From: Antedon mediterranea
Lineage: Eukaryota > Echinodermata > Crinoidea > Comatulida > Antedonidae
Direction: 5' to 3'
Assembly: GCF_964355755.1 (NCBI RefSeq)
Contig: NC_092679.1
Location: 2,976,001-3,040,000, forward strand
DNA length: 64,000 nt
Positions 10,101-22,100 of this stretch are shown in pieces; positions within the stretch are counted from its first letter, which is position 1, and every line of letters begins with the position of its first letter. The position numbers were made by a program, and so were the translations under genes. Below the pieces are notes generated by a model, which was given only the letters and a program-made list of their open reading frames with translations, was not told the origin of the DNA and did not search any database.

Positions 10101-12434
10101 GAACTAATATTGAACGGCACCTAATGCATTATTAACTAATCAAATTGCAATGGTACAATCGGGTGCATTATAAATTGCAATAATGAATACTTTTGTGTTT
10201 TAGGATGACTATAGTGATGATGATAAAGATTGGTCTGTGGATACCAGCCAAGCAGCTGTAGCTGAGAGAATGAAGGACTTGACGGACGGTGCCAAGGGGC
10301 TAACCCTCAATGATGACTTGGAGAAAACACAGGCTGAACGAATTGATATCTTCTACAAGTATGTGCAGGTATGTTATGAATTTATTATGATTTTAATACG
10401 ACTAGGGCGAGATTCTTAAAAAGTGGTTTTCACAGATAAGAAACTGTTTAAATTTGAATACTATTTTTCTAAAGCTCTGTCTACATTATCAAACTTTATT
10501 TGAAAAAAAAAATGTGATGTTCCCAAATACGGTAGTGATATGCACAAATATTGTAGTGATGATAGTGTAGACAGAGCTTTAGCCTAGGTGTGAATGGTGA
10601 AGACGGCCACATAGGTTCCTTTATCCAAAGCTCAAATTGTTAATATTGAAATTATATTTTACTACAGTACTAATAACAATTGAAATGTGAGACAAATAAT
10701 TGAGGGCGCTATTAATGGCGACAAAGGCGAATCAAGTTTAAATGATGATGACTAATAATTATGTTTTTAATTTCAGAAAATGAAAAGCGACAAAACCATT
10801 TCAGAGACTGATTCTGACAAGAAGTTGCTAGCTGAGGCTGAACGTCTTGAAGTGAAAGATAAAGCGCCGTTGGTTCTCGGAGAACTGCTTCTAGACACGG
10901 GCATTATCGAACAGTTGAAGCGATACAGGATTCACTTCCTCAGAGTACGTTATACAAAAAGAGCATTTTTTTATCCTACCATAAGTCAACAATATACATA
11001 TATTGTCGCAAATTTGATTTTAATATTGTAAATTTATTATTAATATTTCTATTTTTGTAATTCTTTATTTTATTTTGCTTGTATTGTTTGTCTAGGGTTG
11101 GAGAGACTCGCCCATTTGCGATAGTTGTCTCCTCAGTGCTCCCTTTTAATGTTTCACTGAAAGCAATAAATAATTTTTAAAAAGACCATTAGAAAATGTT
11201 TATAAATTGACCTTTTTCAGTTCACTCACGACAACCCGAAGGCTCAGAAGTATCTTCTTGGTGCGATTGAACAGTTGTGCGGTAAGGTTTACACCGCTCA
11301 GCTTATCGCTAAGGTCCCCCTGATTCTTCAAAAGCTCTATGAGCTGGATATTGTGGACGAAGAGGTGTTTGTTGCTTGGGGTAGTAAGGTAAGTTTTGTA
11401 GATTTAGAATTAATTTTTGCTATTTGTTGGTTCAGGTTGGTTGGGCTTCTACAGTGAAACTAATGTCACATTTGATATACTCTACAATAAGCAACAGAAT
11501 GTGCTGAGCTATACAATTGGTACAGATTCAAGGCACTCTTCAACCATTGTTCTGGTGGTAGAACAAGTCGTCTCAGATGAGAACTCAAAACTGGAGGTCC
11601 AGTGTACACATCAGGCTAATGTGCACTTTAAAGAACCCAGTACATCTTTTGGAAGAGTACTGGTCCATTTGATAGCAGCACTTGACACAAAGGGACCCTT
11701 AGGGGAGTAGAAAGTTGTGGTATGGTTCCTCCACACCTGTGCGCAATTCAGCCCTGTAGGCTGCAAGTCGCTGGTTTTTCCCACGTTTACATTTAAAATG
11801 TCAATACATATATATACATATGTTTTAATTACAAACACTTATTTGCAGCCAAGCAAAAAGTATGTGTCGAAGGAGGTGAGCCAGGATTTGATCAGAAGAG
11901 CTGCTCCATTCTTAAAATGGTTGGCAGAGGCTGAAGAGGAAGCAAGTGAAGGAGAGGAGGAAGAAGTCCAGGTAAGTAATTAAAATATCAGCAACTAAAC
12001 AACGCAATATATAATTATCTAAACTGTGCTTCTATCAATGGCACTTGTTAACCCTTTTATTACCGATTTTCTGAAAATAATAACGAACCCCTATTCAGAG
12101 GACGCCACTGTTAAGAGAACACTGTTGGATCCTGAAGGTGACCACCCTAAAGCTCTGCCTACACAACTTTATATGACAAAAAAAAATAATGTACCTATAT
12201 ATGTACACGATGATGTCATATCACTACTATATTTGAGCATATCACTACCATATTTGGACACATCACACTTTTTTGTCAAAGTAGTTTTACTTTGTTTGAT
12301 TTTCAATTTCTTTTCATTTGTAGGTGTCTTTCTCATCGATGAGTACTGGTTTGGAAGTCAAGACCGTCAAAGATGAATCAAAGCCTCCTTCTGCTTTTGC
12401 CGAATCTGATGAAATAAATATTGATGATATCTAA
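4168..12434 (+). CDS. EIF5: Eukaryotic translation initiation factor 5 (complete, 9 coding exons)
   Basis: GTPase-activating protein for eIF2 in the 43S/48S complex, triggering GTP hydrolysis at start-codon recognition. Exons: 4168-4239, 4870-4951, 8968-9140, 9565-9774, 10204-10368, 10777-10944, 11221-11388, 11849-11971, 12324-12434; 423 residues (human 431), every junction in phase. The N-terminal domain carries the catalytic Arg15 in DQFYRYK and a zinc finger with Cys99, Cys102, Cys120 and Cys123. Residues about 150-234 are a charged linker. Residues about 235-390 form the W2/HEAT domain that contacts eIF2-beta and eIF1, with aromatic/acidic box [11 protein letters not shown] and a final acidic EINIDDI like the human DIDIDAI. 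The start has A at -3 and T at +4. Intron 2 (4.0 kb) is swollen by a tandem transposon trio. The AATAAA at 13418 lies only 370 bases before MEMO1. Confidence 0.98.
5006..6230 (+). mobile_element. Helentron-like non-autonomous element, copy 1
   Basis: The left end is a palindrome, GGTTATCCGC-5 nt-GCGGATAACC (5006-5030). Near the right end the word TGCGGATAACC recurs as the partner of the left terminus (asymmetric terminal inverted repeat), followed by a hairpin ACTCGTC/GACGAGT (6201-6220), then TCAAAT and terminal CTAG. Hairpin plus CTRR is the Helitron 3' signature and the displaced inverted repeat is typical of the Helentron branch. About 1.2 kb, AT-rich, no coding capacity. Confidence 0.75.
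6231..7376 (+). mobile_element. Helentron-like element, copy 2 (5'-truncated)
   Basis: Directly follows the CTAG end of copy 1. It begins in the T-rich tract that lies about 45 bases inside a full copy, so the left palindrome is missing. The body (including the GTGACGTCATCGTATGGCC word) and the right end with hairpin and CTAG (7373-7376) are present. Confidence 0.75.
7389..8584 (+). mobile_element. Helentron-like element, copy 3
   Basis: Full copy with both the GGTTATCCGC left palindrome (from 7389) and the right hairpin and CTAG (8581-8584). It is separated from copy 2 by a short T run only. All three copies share orientation, forming a head-to-tail array inside EIF5 intron 2. Confidence 0.75.
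8697..8850 (+). pseudogene. Relic of a LINE-type reverse transcriptase C terminus
   Basis: One frame reads [14 protein letters not shown], a stop, RNSIRNDII and then [13 protein letters not shown], resembling the C-terminal tail of many non-LTR retrotransposon ORF2 proteins (GKRPxGRPxxRW...D followed by EAxRMAxDR). TGA stands where the family usually has TGG (Trp). Only this tail is recognisable, so it is a decayed fragment. Assignment is by motif memory. Confidence 0.5.
9905..10000 (-). mobile_element. tRNA-like SINE fragment (EIF5 intron 4)
   Basis: Read on the minus strand it starts GTGGAGCTGTAGCTTGGTGG, an A-box-like word, followed about 45 bases later by CCAGGGTTTAACCC, a B-box-like word. 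It resembles the SINE head at 56942. Body and tail are not clear. Confidence 0.5.
10472..10579. mobile_element. TIR family A MITE (EIF5 intron 5)
   Basis: Short copy with both inverted ends (AAGCTCTGTCTACA and TGTAGACAGAGCTT), flanked on both sides by TA. The internal segment is reduced to about two ATATGG-type repeats. Confidence 0.85.
11520..11710 (+). mobile_element. Divergent SINE with shared central domain (EIF5 intron 7)
   Basis: Contains GTTCTGGTGGTAGAACAAGT, then AGGTCCAGTGTACAC and GCACTTTAAAGAACCCAGT, matching in order the body of the SINEs at 53660-53960 and 56063-56393 (which are on the minus strand). It is clearly older than those two, yet these blocks are well kept. Confidence 0.6.
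12149..12290. mobile_element. Decayed TIR family A MITE (EIF5 intron 8)
   Basis: Left end AAGCTCTGCCTACAC lacks the ATCAAA that follows in other copies. The internal ATATCACTACCATATTTGG repeats are present, and the right end fades out after GACACATCACACTTTTTTG. Confidence 0.7.
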
Positions 12435-13791
12435 ACTAATGCTGAATATGGAAACATCACCTGAAAAAAAAGTTTCACAAGAATCTGTATTCATATATAT
12501 ATGTACAATTATTTTACTGTATTGAGGTTAATCTACTATTGTTGTAGCTTAGCCTACCACTATGGCCTACTGCAATTTCATAATGCTATCTACATTATAA
12601 CAATAACAGTAGGTGTTCCACTATGGAGCACCCTTTACTTCAGCAGCTGCAGTAGAAGCTTTTTAACACTTTTCAAACCAATTTTTAAAAATCTTAACAA
12701 TAATATAAAGAGTAAAATACTACGTTGCTGTCTGTCACAATGCATCAATCACATCTGACATATTTGATTGTGGAGTTGGTATTTATAACAATGCTAAGTT
12801 AGCACTTGACAAAAAAGTCAAGTCGTTTAACATTCAAATATACTGTATTTAAAATGCGCAAACATTTCCTAATCAACGTCAGTTGCGTAATTTCTGTTAA
12901 TAGACAAGAGTTTTATTCAATTTATTTTTTATTTAGTAGTTAAGTAGATAGTGATAATTAGGGTTAATTAGTGTCACTTTTGGTATAAAATACTATATAT
13001 ATAGACAGTTGAATAGAAATTAATGTACTGTATCTGATTAAAAGGTGAATTTCATTATGACCTTTGACCTTAAATGCGCTATACATGTTTTGTTTATATT
13101 TCCAAAAGTTACACAAAAAAAACTATTAATTAATTTGTTTAAAATGCATGTTAAATTTTATGCAAAGACAAGTTTGGTTTAAAATTGAACAATGACAATT
13201 GTTTTAAAAATACTAAATTGTTCTACAAATTCAGTTTTTCTCTAGATATAATAAATAGTGTCTGGACTATACATTGCAAACAATTTGAGCAAAAAGTTGT
13301 TATATATATATATGGTGAACCAGCCACAACCTGTTGTTTTTCTCAGTATTTCAGTATCATAGAATGGTATTGTATGTTATTAAAGTTAATGTCTGCTTTT
13401 ATTGAGTGACACTGCTTAATAAATGTTGCATAATAATTATATTGATGACTTTTTATTGTTTTTAAACTTTTTATTTTAAACAAATGAGTTACAAAAGTTT
13501 GATTTAGAACTGTAGTTGGCCAATGCTTGCAAACACGTGGCATTACACTACCGGTTGGTGATATAAATAATATTAAATACATAAACAATTTTTTAACCAA
13601 ACTTGCAACCAACCGGCAACTAGTTGACATAGCGCCCTCAAAAAAATCTATTTGAAGAGGGCGTACTTGCAGATCAGCTGGGATGACAACACTGACCTAT
13701 TAATAGAATAAAAACATAAAATACGAAGAAAGAAGAATATAATATTTCATATTAGAATTCTTTGTTAAAGTTAGCCAAGATAGGTTCTGAT
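12435..13791 (+). other. EIF5 3' UTR and EIF5-MEMO1 spacer
   Basis: AT-rich non-coding sequence. Candidate poly(A) signals AATAAA lie at 13250-13255 and 13418-13423; the second is followed by T-rich sequence and is the better candidate. The last 350 bases must also contain the MEMO1 promoter and 5' UTR. I see no other gene here. Confidence 0.6.
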
Positions 13792-16520
13792 ATGTCGGTA
13801 AGACGTGCCACGCATGCAGGGAGTTGGTATAAAAGTTCAGGTAGGCTGCAATTTTCAATTCTGTTCAATCTAGTAAGTAGGCTAGAGAAAGAAAGGCCTT
13901 CACATCTGAAAATATCGAGGGCGAATCTTTCCGAACGAAGTGTCGAGAGTGATGAAAACAAAAGAATCAAAGAAAGGAACTTAGGAGGGTTGGAACAAAT
14001 AGTAGTGGGCCTAGTATATTCATTTGCTTATTATAATATTAAATGACCTTTGTCATAAAGTGTCTTATTTACACAATGATTTACAATATTTTTTTTATTT
14101 TTTTTTTATTGTACTGTACAAAGCAGAAAGGGTATAGAAACTCTCTAGTCTAGTGTTACTGTTGGTTTTTATTGTTTATAATTTATATGTTTTGCAGGTC
14201 GTGTTTTATCAAGTGAATTGGAGGAATGGTTGAATAATGCGGATAGCAACCACTCGCCAGCAAGGGCGATTATTGCTCCGTAAGTTGGTAGTTATTTACA
14301 AGAATATCGGTCATGGTTTATTTAGACAAAATATACCCTTTGCTAACTTATAAACATTTAACTAGTTTTATTATTATTGAATTTTATATATTATTTATCA
14401 TTATCTTGTGATTTTTTTCAGCCATGCTGGCTTTACCTACTGCGGAGCATGCGGTGCGCACGCCTACAAACAAGTTGATCCTACTCATATGTAAGTTGAA
14501 TCAATGTGGTGAACTGCAACATTTTTCTACAAGATCACAGAATGTTCACATTCCAACACCTATTGAAATATCTTAATTCTCTCCTCAGAAAACGTGTTTT
14601 TATACTCGGGCCTTCGCATCGGTTTGCTTTACGCGGATGCGCGTTGACCCAAACTACTTACTATCAAACACCTCTTTACAATCTACGAGTAGACAAGGAA
14701 AGTAAGTAGTTTATTGCATCAAGCCTCGTAAAAATAGAACGTTTCATCATGAAATTATCTGTACCATTGCACTTATGAACATTTGTTATTTGTATAATAA
14801 TCCCCAGCTTTGGAGCACAACAGGGCTATTATAATTTCTTATAGATATATTAAGTCAAGCTATACACAAAATTTAATAGTCTTCATGTTAATTAATTTGT
14901 TTTAAACTTTTGGTCAATTATCCTTATATGGTTATTTTTCCAGTGAATGAAACGCTTTATGCAACGGGTGGATTTGATTGGATGAACATACAAACCGATG
15001 AAGCGGAACATAGCATTGAGATGCATTTACCTTACATTGCTAAAGTGATGGAAAGGTAACATTTTTTTATATACATATTTTCTTGAGATGTTATATCATA
15101 AATTTTTAAAATTTTACAATACTTTACCTCATTTACCATTTATGTTTTTCTTATGGTCTAAAGTGCAATATGTTTAGCGATTTAAATAAAGTCCCTACCC
15201 TGTAATATACAGTACTATAGTTCATGGTTTATGATTATATTTTTTCATTCTGTACAGTAGGCCAGACTATATTTACAAAATGTTTAATTCTGATTGTTAA
15301 ACAAAAATAATTGAGTGTGAATCATTTTTTTCTAAAAAAAGAACAATAAATAAAACTGTTAGGTCGAATTTTTTGCAAGAAATATTTCTTTTTTTACAGT
15401 AAACGCGATATGTTCACCATTGTACCTGTATTAGTTGGTTCATTGGACTGGAAGAATGAACAACGATATGGTCGACTTTTTAGCCAATATCTCGAAGACC
15501 CACAAAATTTATTTATTGTTTCCTCAGATTTTTGCCACTGGGGTAAGTAAATGTTTTAAAAATATAGATCAGAAAACTATTAAAAAAAGTCTGTATTATT
15601 TCTAAAAGTTTGATCAACCTATATAGTTCTCCTCAATTTTCGGTATTTAAAAAGTGTTTTTGTTTTGTTTTTTTAGGACATCGATTTGACTATGAGTTTT
15701 ATGATGCATCATATAAATCAATTCACAAATCTATAGAAGCCTTAGATAGAATGGTGAGTTTTTATTTTTGGTTGCCAAAACCATTTTCTTGGTTGGCCAA
15801 ACCTTTTTCTTGGTTGCCCAAACCATTTTCTTGGTTGTGCAAACTATTTTCTTGGTTGCCCAAACCTTTCAGAATTTTTAGTTGGCTACAAGCAAGAATT
15901 TCTGCAAATCCGTATACTGTATGTGTTCAGTGTGTGTTTATTACACAAACGTAATATTGTTTCCAAGATAAGATGATATTTTATTTATTTGGTAGGGTAT
16001 GGATTTAATATCATCTCTTGATGCTCATGGTTTCCATGACTACCTAAAGAAATATTCGAATACAATATGTGGTCGCCATCCAATTGCTGTGCTTCTAAAT
16101 GTAAGTAACTGATTTTTTTTATTTTCTTTGATTAAAAAAAAATACTACTTCATATGAAGAATGAAGAGGTAATACAGACTTAAATAAATAAAATGACCAC
16201 AAGGTAAAGAGAAACATGGGTCTGTGTAGCATGCCATACATATTTTATCAGTAGCGTGCCATACATAGAAAATGTACTATAATATTTTAATGGAGATTAA
16301 AACATTGATTGTAAAGTTTTCTACACAGCAACTGCAACAAACTAAATAGGCAAAAGAATTTTTTATTTTTTTATTTTAGGCTGTAGAAGATATAAAATTG
16401 AGACGAGGAGGCGAAAACGGAATGTCTTTTAAGTTCTTAAGCTATGCACAATCCAATCAATGCAAGAGTAAAGGTGATAGTTCCGTTAGCTATGCTGCTG
16501 GTGCTTTAGTCTTCAGTTGA
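13792..16520 (+). CDS. MEMO1: MEMO1 homologue (complete, 9 exons)
   Basis: Mediator of ErbB2-driven cell motility 1, a cytosolic protein with an extradiol-dioxygenase-like fold that binds copper or iron and acts in growth-factor signalling, migration and metal homeostasis. Exons: 13792-13840, 14198-14279, 14422-14490, 14589-14701, 14944-15055, 15400-15542, 15677-15753, 15996-16100, 16380-16520; 296 residues (human 297), all in phase. Pocket residues are kept: His45 in IAPHAG, His77 in GPSHR and Cys240 in TICGRHPI, equal to human His49, His81 and Cys244. Other family signatures are [10 protein letters not shown]-like [29 protein letters not shown] and SVSYAAGAL. The ATG at 13792 is preceded by an in-frame open run that has no earlier ATG. 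Poly(A) candidate AATAAA is at 16714. Intron 7 contains a 21-bp repeat that keeps the frame open. Confidence 0.97.
15762..15875 (+). repeat. 21-bp minisatellite in MEMO1 intron 7
   Basis: About five copies of a unit like CCAAACCATTTTCTTGGTTG plus one base. The period is a multiple of three and has no stop, so the exon 7 frame stays open from 15753 to a stop at about 15952, reading as repeats of WLPKPFS. Confidence 0.85.
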
Positions 16521-17037
16521 GGGCGCTCCAATATTGCAATATTAGCAGTAGGTAGATTTTACAGAAGACAGTGCTTGTTAGCATTTGGACTTCCAAAGCA
16601 AATCATGTAGGTAGATAGCTAGACACATGATTTGTTATTTGTAATTATTTAGATTGTTTTATTTGTTGTTGATAATACAAACCAACTTTGAAGTCACTGT
16701 AGCAAAAAAGAACAATAAAACAGTTTGCAGTTTAACATTAGCATTGAAGATAATAACAAAGAATTTTAATGATAAACACACCAATTATTTACCCGATTCT
16801 CAGTGCTGTATATCCACATCCAACAATATTTGCCCTGTATCATAGAAAATTTCCATAATACAGCATCACATCTATCACATGTGGTGCCTGTATCATGTAA
16901 GTTTAAAGGATAAGTTAGGGTCTATGATACTATATGAAAAGTGATCCTTTATTACACCTATGACACTGGGGAAATCAGAGATCAGGGTGATTTATGAACG
17001 AATCTAGTAGCTATAGCAAGCCAGCAATATGCATGCA
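16521..17037 (+). other. MEMO1 3' UTR and flank
   Basis: AT-rich sequence without an open frame of note. AATAAA at 16714-16719 is a plausible poly(A) signal about 195 bases after the stop. A second AATAAA stands at 17455. Confidence 0.5.
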
Positions 17038-17220
17038 TGGGTTACTGTCTTCATCAGTAACCAAGGATGCTGTCTTAATCAGTAACCTAGGGTGCTGTCT
17101 TAATCAGTAACCTAGGATGCTGTCTTAATCAGTAACCTAGGGTGCTGTCTTAATCAGTAACCTAGGGTGCTGTCTTAATCAGTAACCTAGGGTGCTATCT
17201 TAATCAGTCACCTAGGGTGT
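17038..17220 (+). repeat. 25-bp minisatellite downstream of MEMO1
   Basis: About seven near-identical copies of a 25-bp unit built around GTAACCTAGGGTGCTGTC followed by TTAATCA. The first copies (CCAAGGATG) and the last copies are more diverged than the middle, as usual for tandem slippage or unequal exchange. Confidence 0.9.
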
Positions 17221-17760
17221 CAGTAGTATGTACAGTGTATCCTTTGTGTAAAAAACAGTAATAGTAATTTCATTGCAATTGCTTTATTCAAGGTAAGGTA
17301 AGAGATATAATTGTTCTAATACCTTATCACATATTTGCCAAACGTAACAAGTTCTGATAGTATGAAAGCAATTTTATTTTAAACAAATCGCGAGAGAACA
17401 ACACTAGCAAGAGGTCTGTTTTTCTCTGAATTTTATGCCCAATTGAATGTGTGTAATAAATAGGGAGATCAAAATATGTTTTAGCTTTTTGGAAGAACAA
17501 TTGATGTATATGTTAGTATTAGAGGGTATTAGATTTACTTAATCTACAGATACTTTGCCTCTAAGTTAAGCTCAAAATATTAAAAGGCCTACATAGATTG
17601 TAGATGCTATAAAACTGTATAGAAATAAGAATATTTTCCAATTTCCTTGCAACCATAATCTTTGGTACTACTGTATATGTAAACCTATATTATGTGAAAG
17701 CTATATTAAACATTTTTATTATCACTCTCTTTTTAAAACGAGAAAGAAGTCGATTTGAGA
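17221..17760. other. Intergenic spacer, nothing recognised
   Basis: AT-rich sequence between the 25-bp minisatellite and the palindromic module array. It contains a second AATAAA (17455) but no open frame, RNA gene or mobile-element end that I can support. Confidence 0.4.
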
Positions 17761-19136
17761 ATTTATAGTGTGCACTTCCACCTTTACAACATTGATTTCG
17801 AAAAATTGCCATAATATCGGTTTTTTAAATTTCAATTATTATGCACACGCACACTTTAATATACACATGCACACTTTAATATACACATATTACCATATGC
17901 CCATATTGTCTTATCATCATCTTATAGGGCCATAGTAACTACTTATGAAAATAATCGAATAATGCGTTCTGCGCATGTGAATTGTGCAATAGTAACCACT
18001 TTTGACATAAATGGTTACTATAGCATAATAAACATGCGCAGAGTCGAATAATGCGTTCTGCGCATGCCAATTGTGCTATAGTCACCAGTTTTATAGAAAA
18101 ATAAAAAGGTCGAAAATTGGTCCTTTTTTAAAAAATCCCTGTACTATAGTACTGGGAAATTTTCGAAAAATCGGCAATTTTTGACCTTTTTATTTGTTGA
18201 CATAAATGGTTACTATAGCATAATAAACATGCGCAGAGTCGAATAATGCGTTCTGCGCATGTCAATTGTGCTATAATAACCACTTTTGACATAAATGGTT
18301 ACTATAGCATAATAAACATGCGCAGAAGCGAATAATGGGTTCTGCACATGTCAATTGTGCTATAGTAACGAGTTTTATCGAAAAATAAAAAGGTCGAAAA
18401 TTGGTCCTTTTTGAAAAAATCCCTGTACTATAGTACAGGAAAATTTTCGAAAAATCGCCAATTTTCGACCTTTAAATTTGTTGACATAAATGGTTACTAT
18501 AGCATAATAATCATGCGCAGAGTCAAATAATGCGTTCTGCGCATGTCAATTGTGCTATAATAACCACTTTTGCCATAAATGGTTACTATAGCATAATAAA
18601 CATGAGCAGAGGCGAATAATGGGTTCTGCGCATGCCAATTGTGCTATAGTAACCAGTTTTATCGAAAAATAAAAAGGTCGAAAATTGGTCCTTTTTGAAA
18701 AAATCCCTGTACTATAGTACAGGGAAATTTTCGAAAATTCGCCAATTTTCGACTTTTTTATTTGTTGACTTAAATGGTTACTATATAGCATAATAAACAT
18801 GCGCAGAGTGGAATAATGGGTTCTGCGCATGCCAATTGTGCTATAGTAATCAATTTTATCGAAAAATAAAAAGGTCGAAAATTGGTCCTTTTTGAAAAAA
18901 TCCCTGTACTATAGTACAGGAAAATTTTCGAAAAATCGCCAATTTTCGACCTTTTTATTTGTTGACATAAATGGTTACTATAGCATAATAAACATGCGCA
19001 GAGTCGAATAATGCGTTCTGCGCATGCCAATTGTGCTATAGTAACCACTTTTGACATAAATGGTTACTATAGCATAATAAACATGCGCAGAGACGAATAA
19101 TGGGTTCTGCGCATGCCAATTGTGCTATAGTAATCA
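17761..19136. repeat. Array of palindromic modules
   Basis: Alternating modules. Module 1 (about 90 bp) has TGGTTACTATAGCATAATAA, ACATGCGCAGAG and TTCTGCGCATGTCAATTGTG. Module 2 is a long inverted repeat with arms like AAAAAGGTCGAAAATTGG and CCAATTTTCGACCTTTTT around a 22-bp palindrome of half-site TCCCTGTACTA. Module 2 occurs near 18100, 18375, 18670 and 18860. Pieces recur at 27166 and 29440-30300. Confidence 0.8.
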
Positions 19137-22100
19137 GTTATAATAATGATATAAGCAGTGAGTTAGGCAGATCATAAGTCAGCTCTCCTTAATTGCCTAA
19201 GTCACACAGCTGACTTAGGCAGAAACACAAAAAATATAGTATATTGATATAAGCAGTGAGTTAGGCAGAAAAACAAAAAAAAATTATGAGTAAGACACTT
19301 TTGTTATGAGGCTGTCGATATCATCTATATACAAAAAAATGCTACCTTTAAGTAACAACATTTAATAGCATAGCTCTTCAGATTAAAATTAACACTGATG
19401 ATTTTAGAAAAGGTAAGTAGCAATAAAAGAGAAAGAATTTGTAACAAATGGGTTAAAAAATATACTATAAAAATGTATTTCTTATTTTATTAAAAAAATC
19501 ATGAGTCTCCTCTCCTTAATTGCCTAAGTCACACAGCTGACTTAGGCAGAAACACAAAAAACGATCTGAACATGTGCAAATGCATATAAAAGCACTCAGA
19601 TAATGTACAGAGGGCAGTATAATGATATAAGCAGTGAGTTAGGCAGATCATAAGTCCGCTCTCCTTAATTGCCTAAGTCACACAGCTGACTTAGGCAGAA
19701 ACACAAAAAATATAGTATAATTTTGATATAAGCAGTGAGTTAGGCAGAAAAACAAAACAAAAATTATGACTTAGACACTTTTGTTATGAGGCTGTCGATA
19801 TCATCTATATACAAAAAATGCTACCTTTAAATAACAACATTTAGTAGCATAGCTCTTCAGATTGAAATTAACACTGATGATTTTAGAAAAGGTAAGTAGC
19901 AATAAAAGAGAAATAATTTGTAACAAATGGGTTAAAAAATATACTATAAAAATGTATTTCTTATTTCATTAAAAAAATCATGAGTCTCCTCTCCTTAATT
20001 GCCTAAGTCACACAGCTGACTTAGGCAGAAACACAAAAAACGATCTGAACATGTGCAAATGCATATAAAAGCACTCAGATAATGTACAGAGGGCAGTATA
20101 ATGATATAAGCAGTGAGTTAGGCAGAAACAAAATCATGACTTAGACACTTTTGTTATGAGGCTGTCGATATCATCTATATACAAAAAATGCTACCTTTAA
20201 GTAACAACATTTAGTAGCATAGCTCTTCGGATTAAAATTAAAACTGATGATTTTAGAAAAGGAAAGTAGCAATAAAAGAGAAAGAATTTGTTACAAATGG
20301 GTTAAAAAATATACTATAAAAATGTATTTCTTATTTTATTTAAAAAATCATGAGTCTCCTCTCCTTAATTGCCTAAGTCACACAACTGACTTAGGCAGAA
20401 ACACAAAAAACGATCTGAACATGTGCAAATGTATATAAAAGCACTAAGATAATGTACAGAGGGCAGTATAATGATATAAGCAGTGAGTTAGGCAGATCAT
20501 AAGTCAGCTCTCCTTAATTGCCGAAGTCACACAGCTGACTTAGGCAGAAACACAAAAAATATAGTATATTGATATAAGCAGTGAGTTAGGCAGAAAAAAA
20601 AATTATGACTTAGACACTTTTGTTATGAGGCTGTCGATATCATCTATATACAAAAAATGCTACCTTTAAGTAACACAATTTAATAGCATCAGCTCTTCAG
20701 ATTAAAATTAACACTGATGATTTTAGAAAAGGAAAGTAACAATAAAAGAGAAATAATTTGTAACAAATGGGTTAAAAAATATACTATAAAAATGTATTTC
20801 TTATTTTATTTAAAAAATCATGAGTCTCCACTCCTTAATTGCCTAAGTCACACAGCTGACTTAGGCAGAAAGACAAAAAAACGATCTGAGCATGTGCAAA
20901 TGTATATAAAAGCACTCAGATAATGTACAGAGGGCAGTATAAAGATATAAGCAGTGAGTTAGGCAGATCATAAGTCAGCTCTCCTTAATTGCCTAAGTCA
21001 CACAGCTGACTTACGCAGAAACACAAAAAATTTGGTATATTGATATAAGCAGTGAGTTAGGCAGAAAAACAAAAACAAAATTATGACTTAGACACTTTTG
21101 TTATGAGGCTGTCGATATCATCTATATACAAAAAATGCTACCTTTAAGTTACAACATTTAATAGCATAGCTCTTCAGATTAAAATTAACACTGATGATTT
21201 TAGAAAAGGAAAGTAGCAATAAAAGAGAAAGAATTTGTTACAAATGGGTTAAAAAATATACTATAAAAATGTATTTCTTATTTTATTTAAAAAATCATGA
21301 GTCTCCTCTCCTTAATTGCCTAAGTCACACAGCTGACTTAGGCAGAAACACAAAAAACGATCTGAACATGTGCAAATGCATATAAAAGCACTCAGATAAT
21401 GTACAGAGGGCAGTATAATGATATAAGCAGTGAGTTAGGCAGAAACAAAATCATGACTTAGACACTTTTGTTATGAGGCTGTCGATATCATCTATATACA
21501 AAAAATGCTACCTTTAAGTAACAACATTTAGTAGCATAGCTCTTCGGATTAAAATTAAAACTGATGATTTTAGAAAAGGAAAGTAGCAATAAAAGAGAAA
21601 GAATTTGTTACAAATGGGTTAAAAAATATACTATAAAAATGTATTTCTTATTTTATTTAAAAAATCATGAGTCTCCTCTCCTTAATTGCCTAAGTCACAC
21701 AACTGACTTAGGCAGAAACACAAAAAACGATCTGAACATGTGCAAATGTATATAAAAGCACTAAGATAATGTACAGAGGGCAGTATAATGATATAAGCAG
21801 TGAGTTAGGCAGATCATAAGTCAGCTCTCCTTAATTGCCGAAGTCACACAGCTGACTTAGGCAGAAACACAAAAAATATAGTATATTGATATAAGCAGTG
21901 AGTTAGGCAGAAAAAAAAATTATGACTTAGACACTTTTGTTATGAGGCTGTCGATATCATCTATATACAAAAAATGCTACCTTTAAGTAACACAATTTAA
22001 TAGCATCAGCTCTTCAGATTAAAATTAACACTGATGATTTTAGAAAAGGAAAGTAACAATAAAAGAGAAATAATTTGTAACAAATGGGTTAAAAAATATA

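Noticed and set aside
11041-11180. LINE or SINE tail ending AAGCAATAAATAATT in EIF5 intron 6
   Set aside because: It looks like a retroelement end, but I see no coding tail, box or second copy to support a family.
17038-17220. CRISPR-like array of regularly spaced repeats
   Set aside because: The units are contiguous tandem repeats without unique spacers, in an animal genome and without cas genes.
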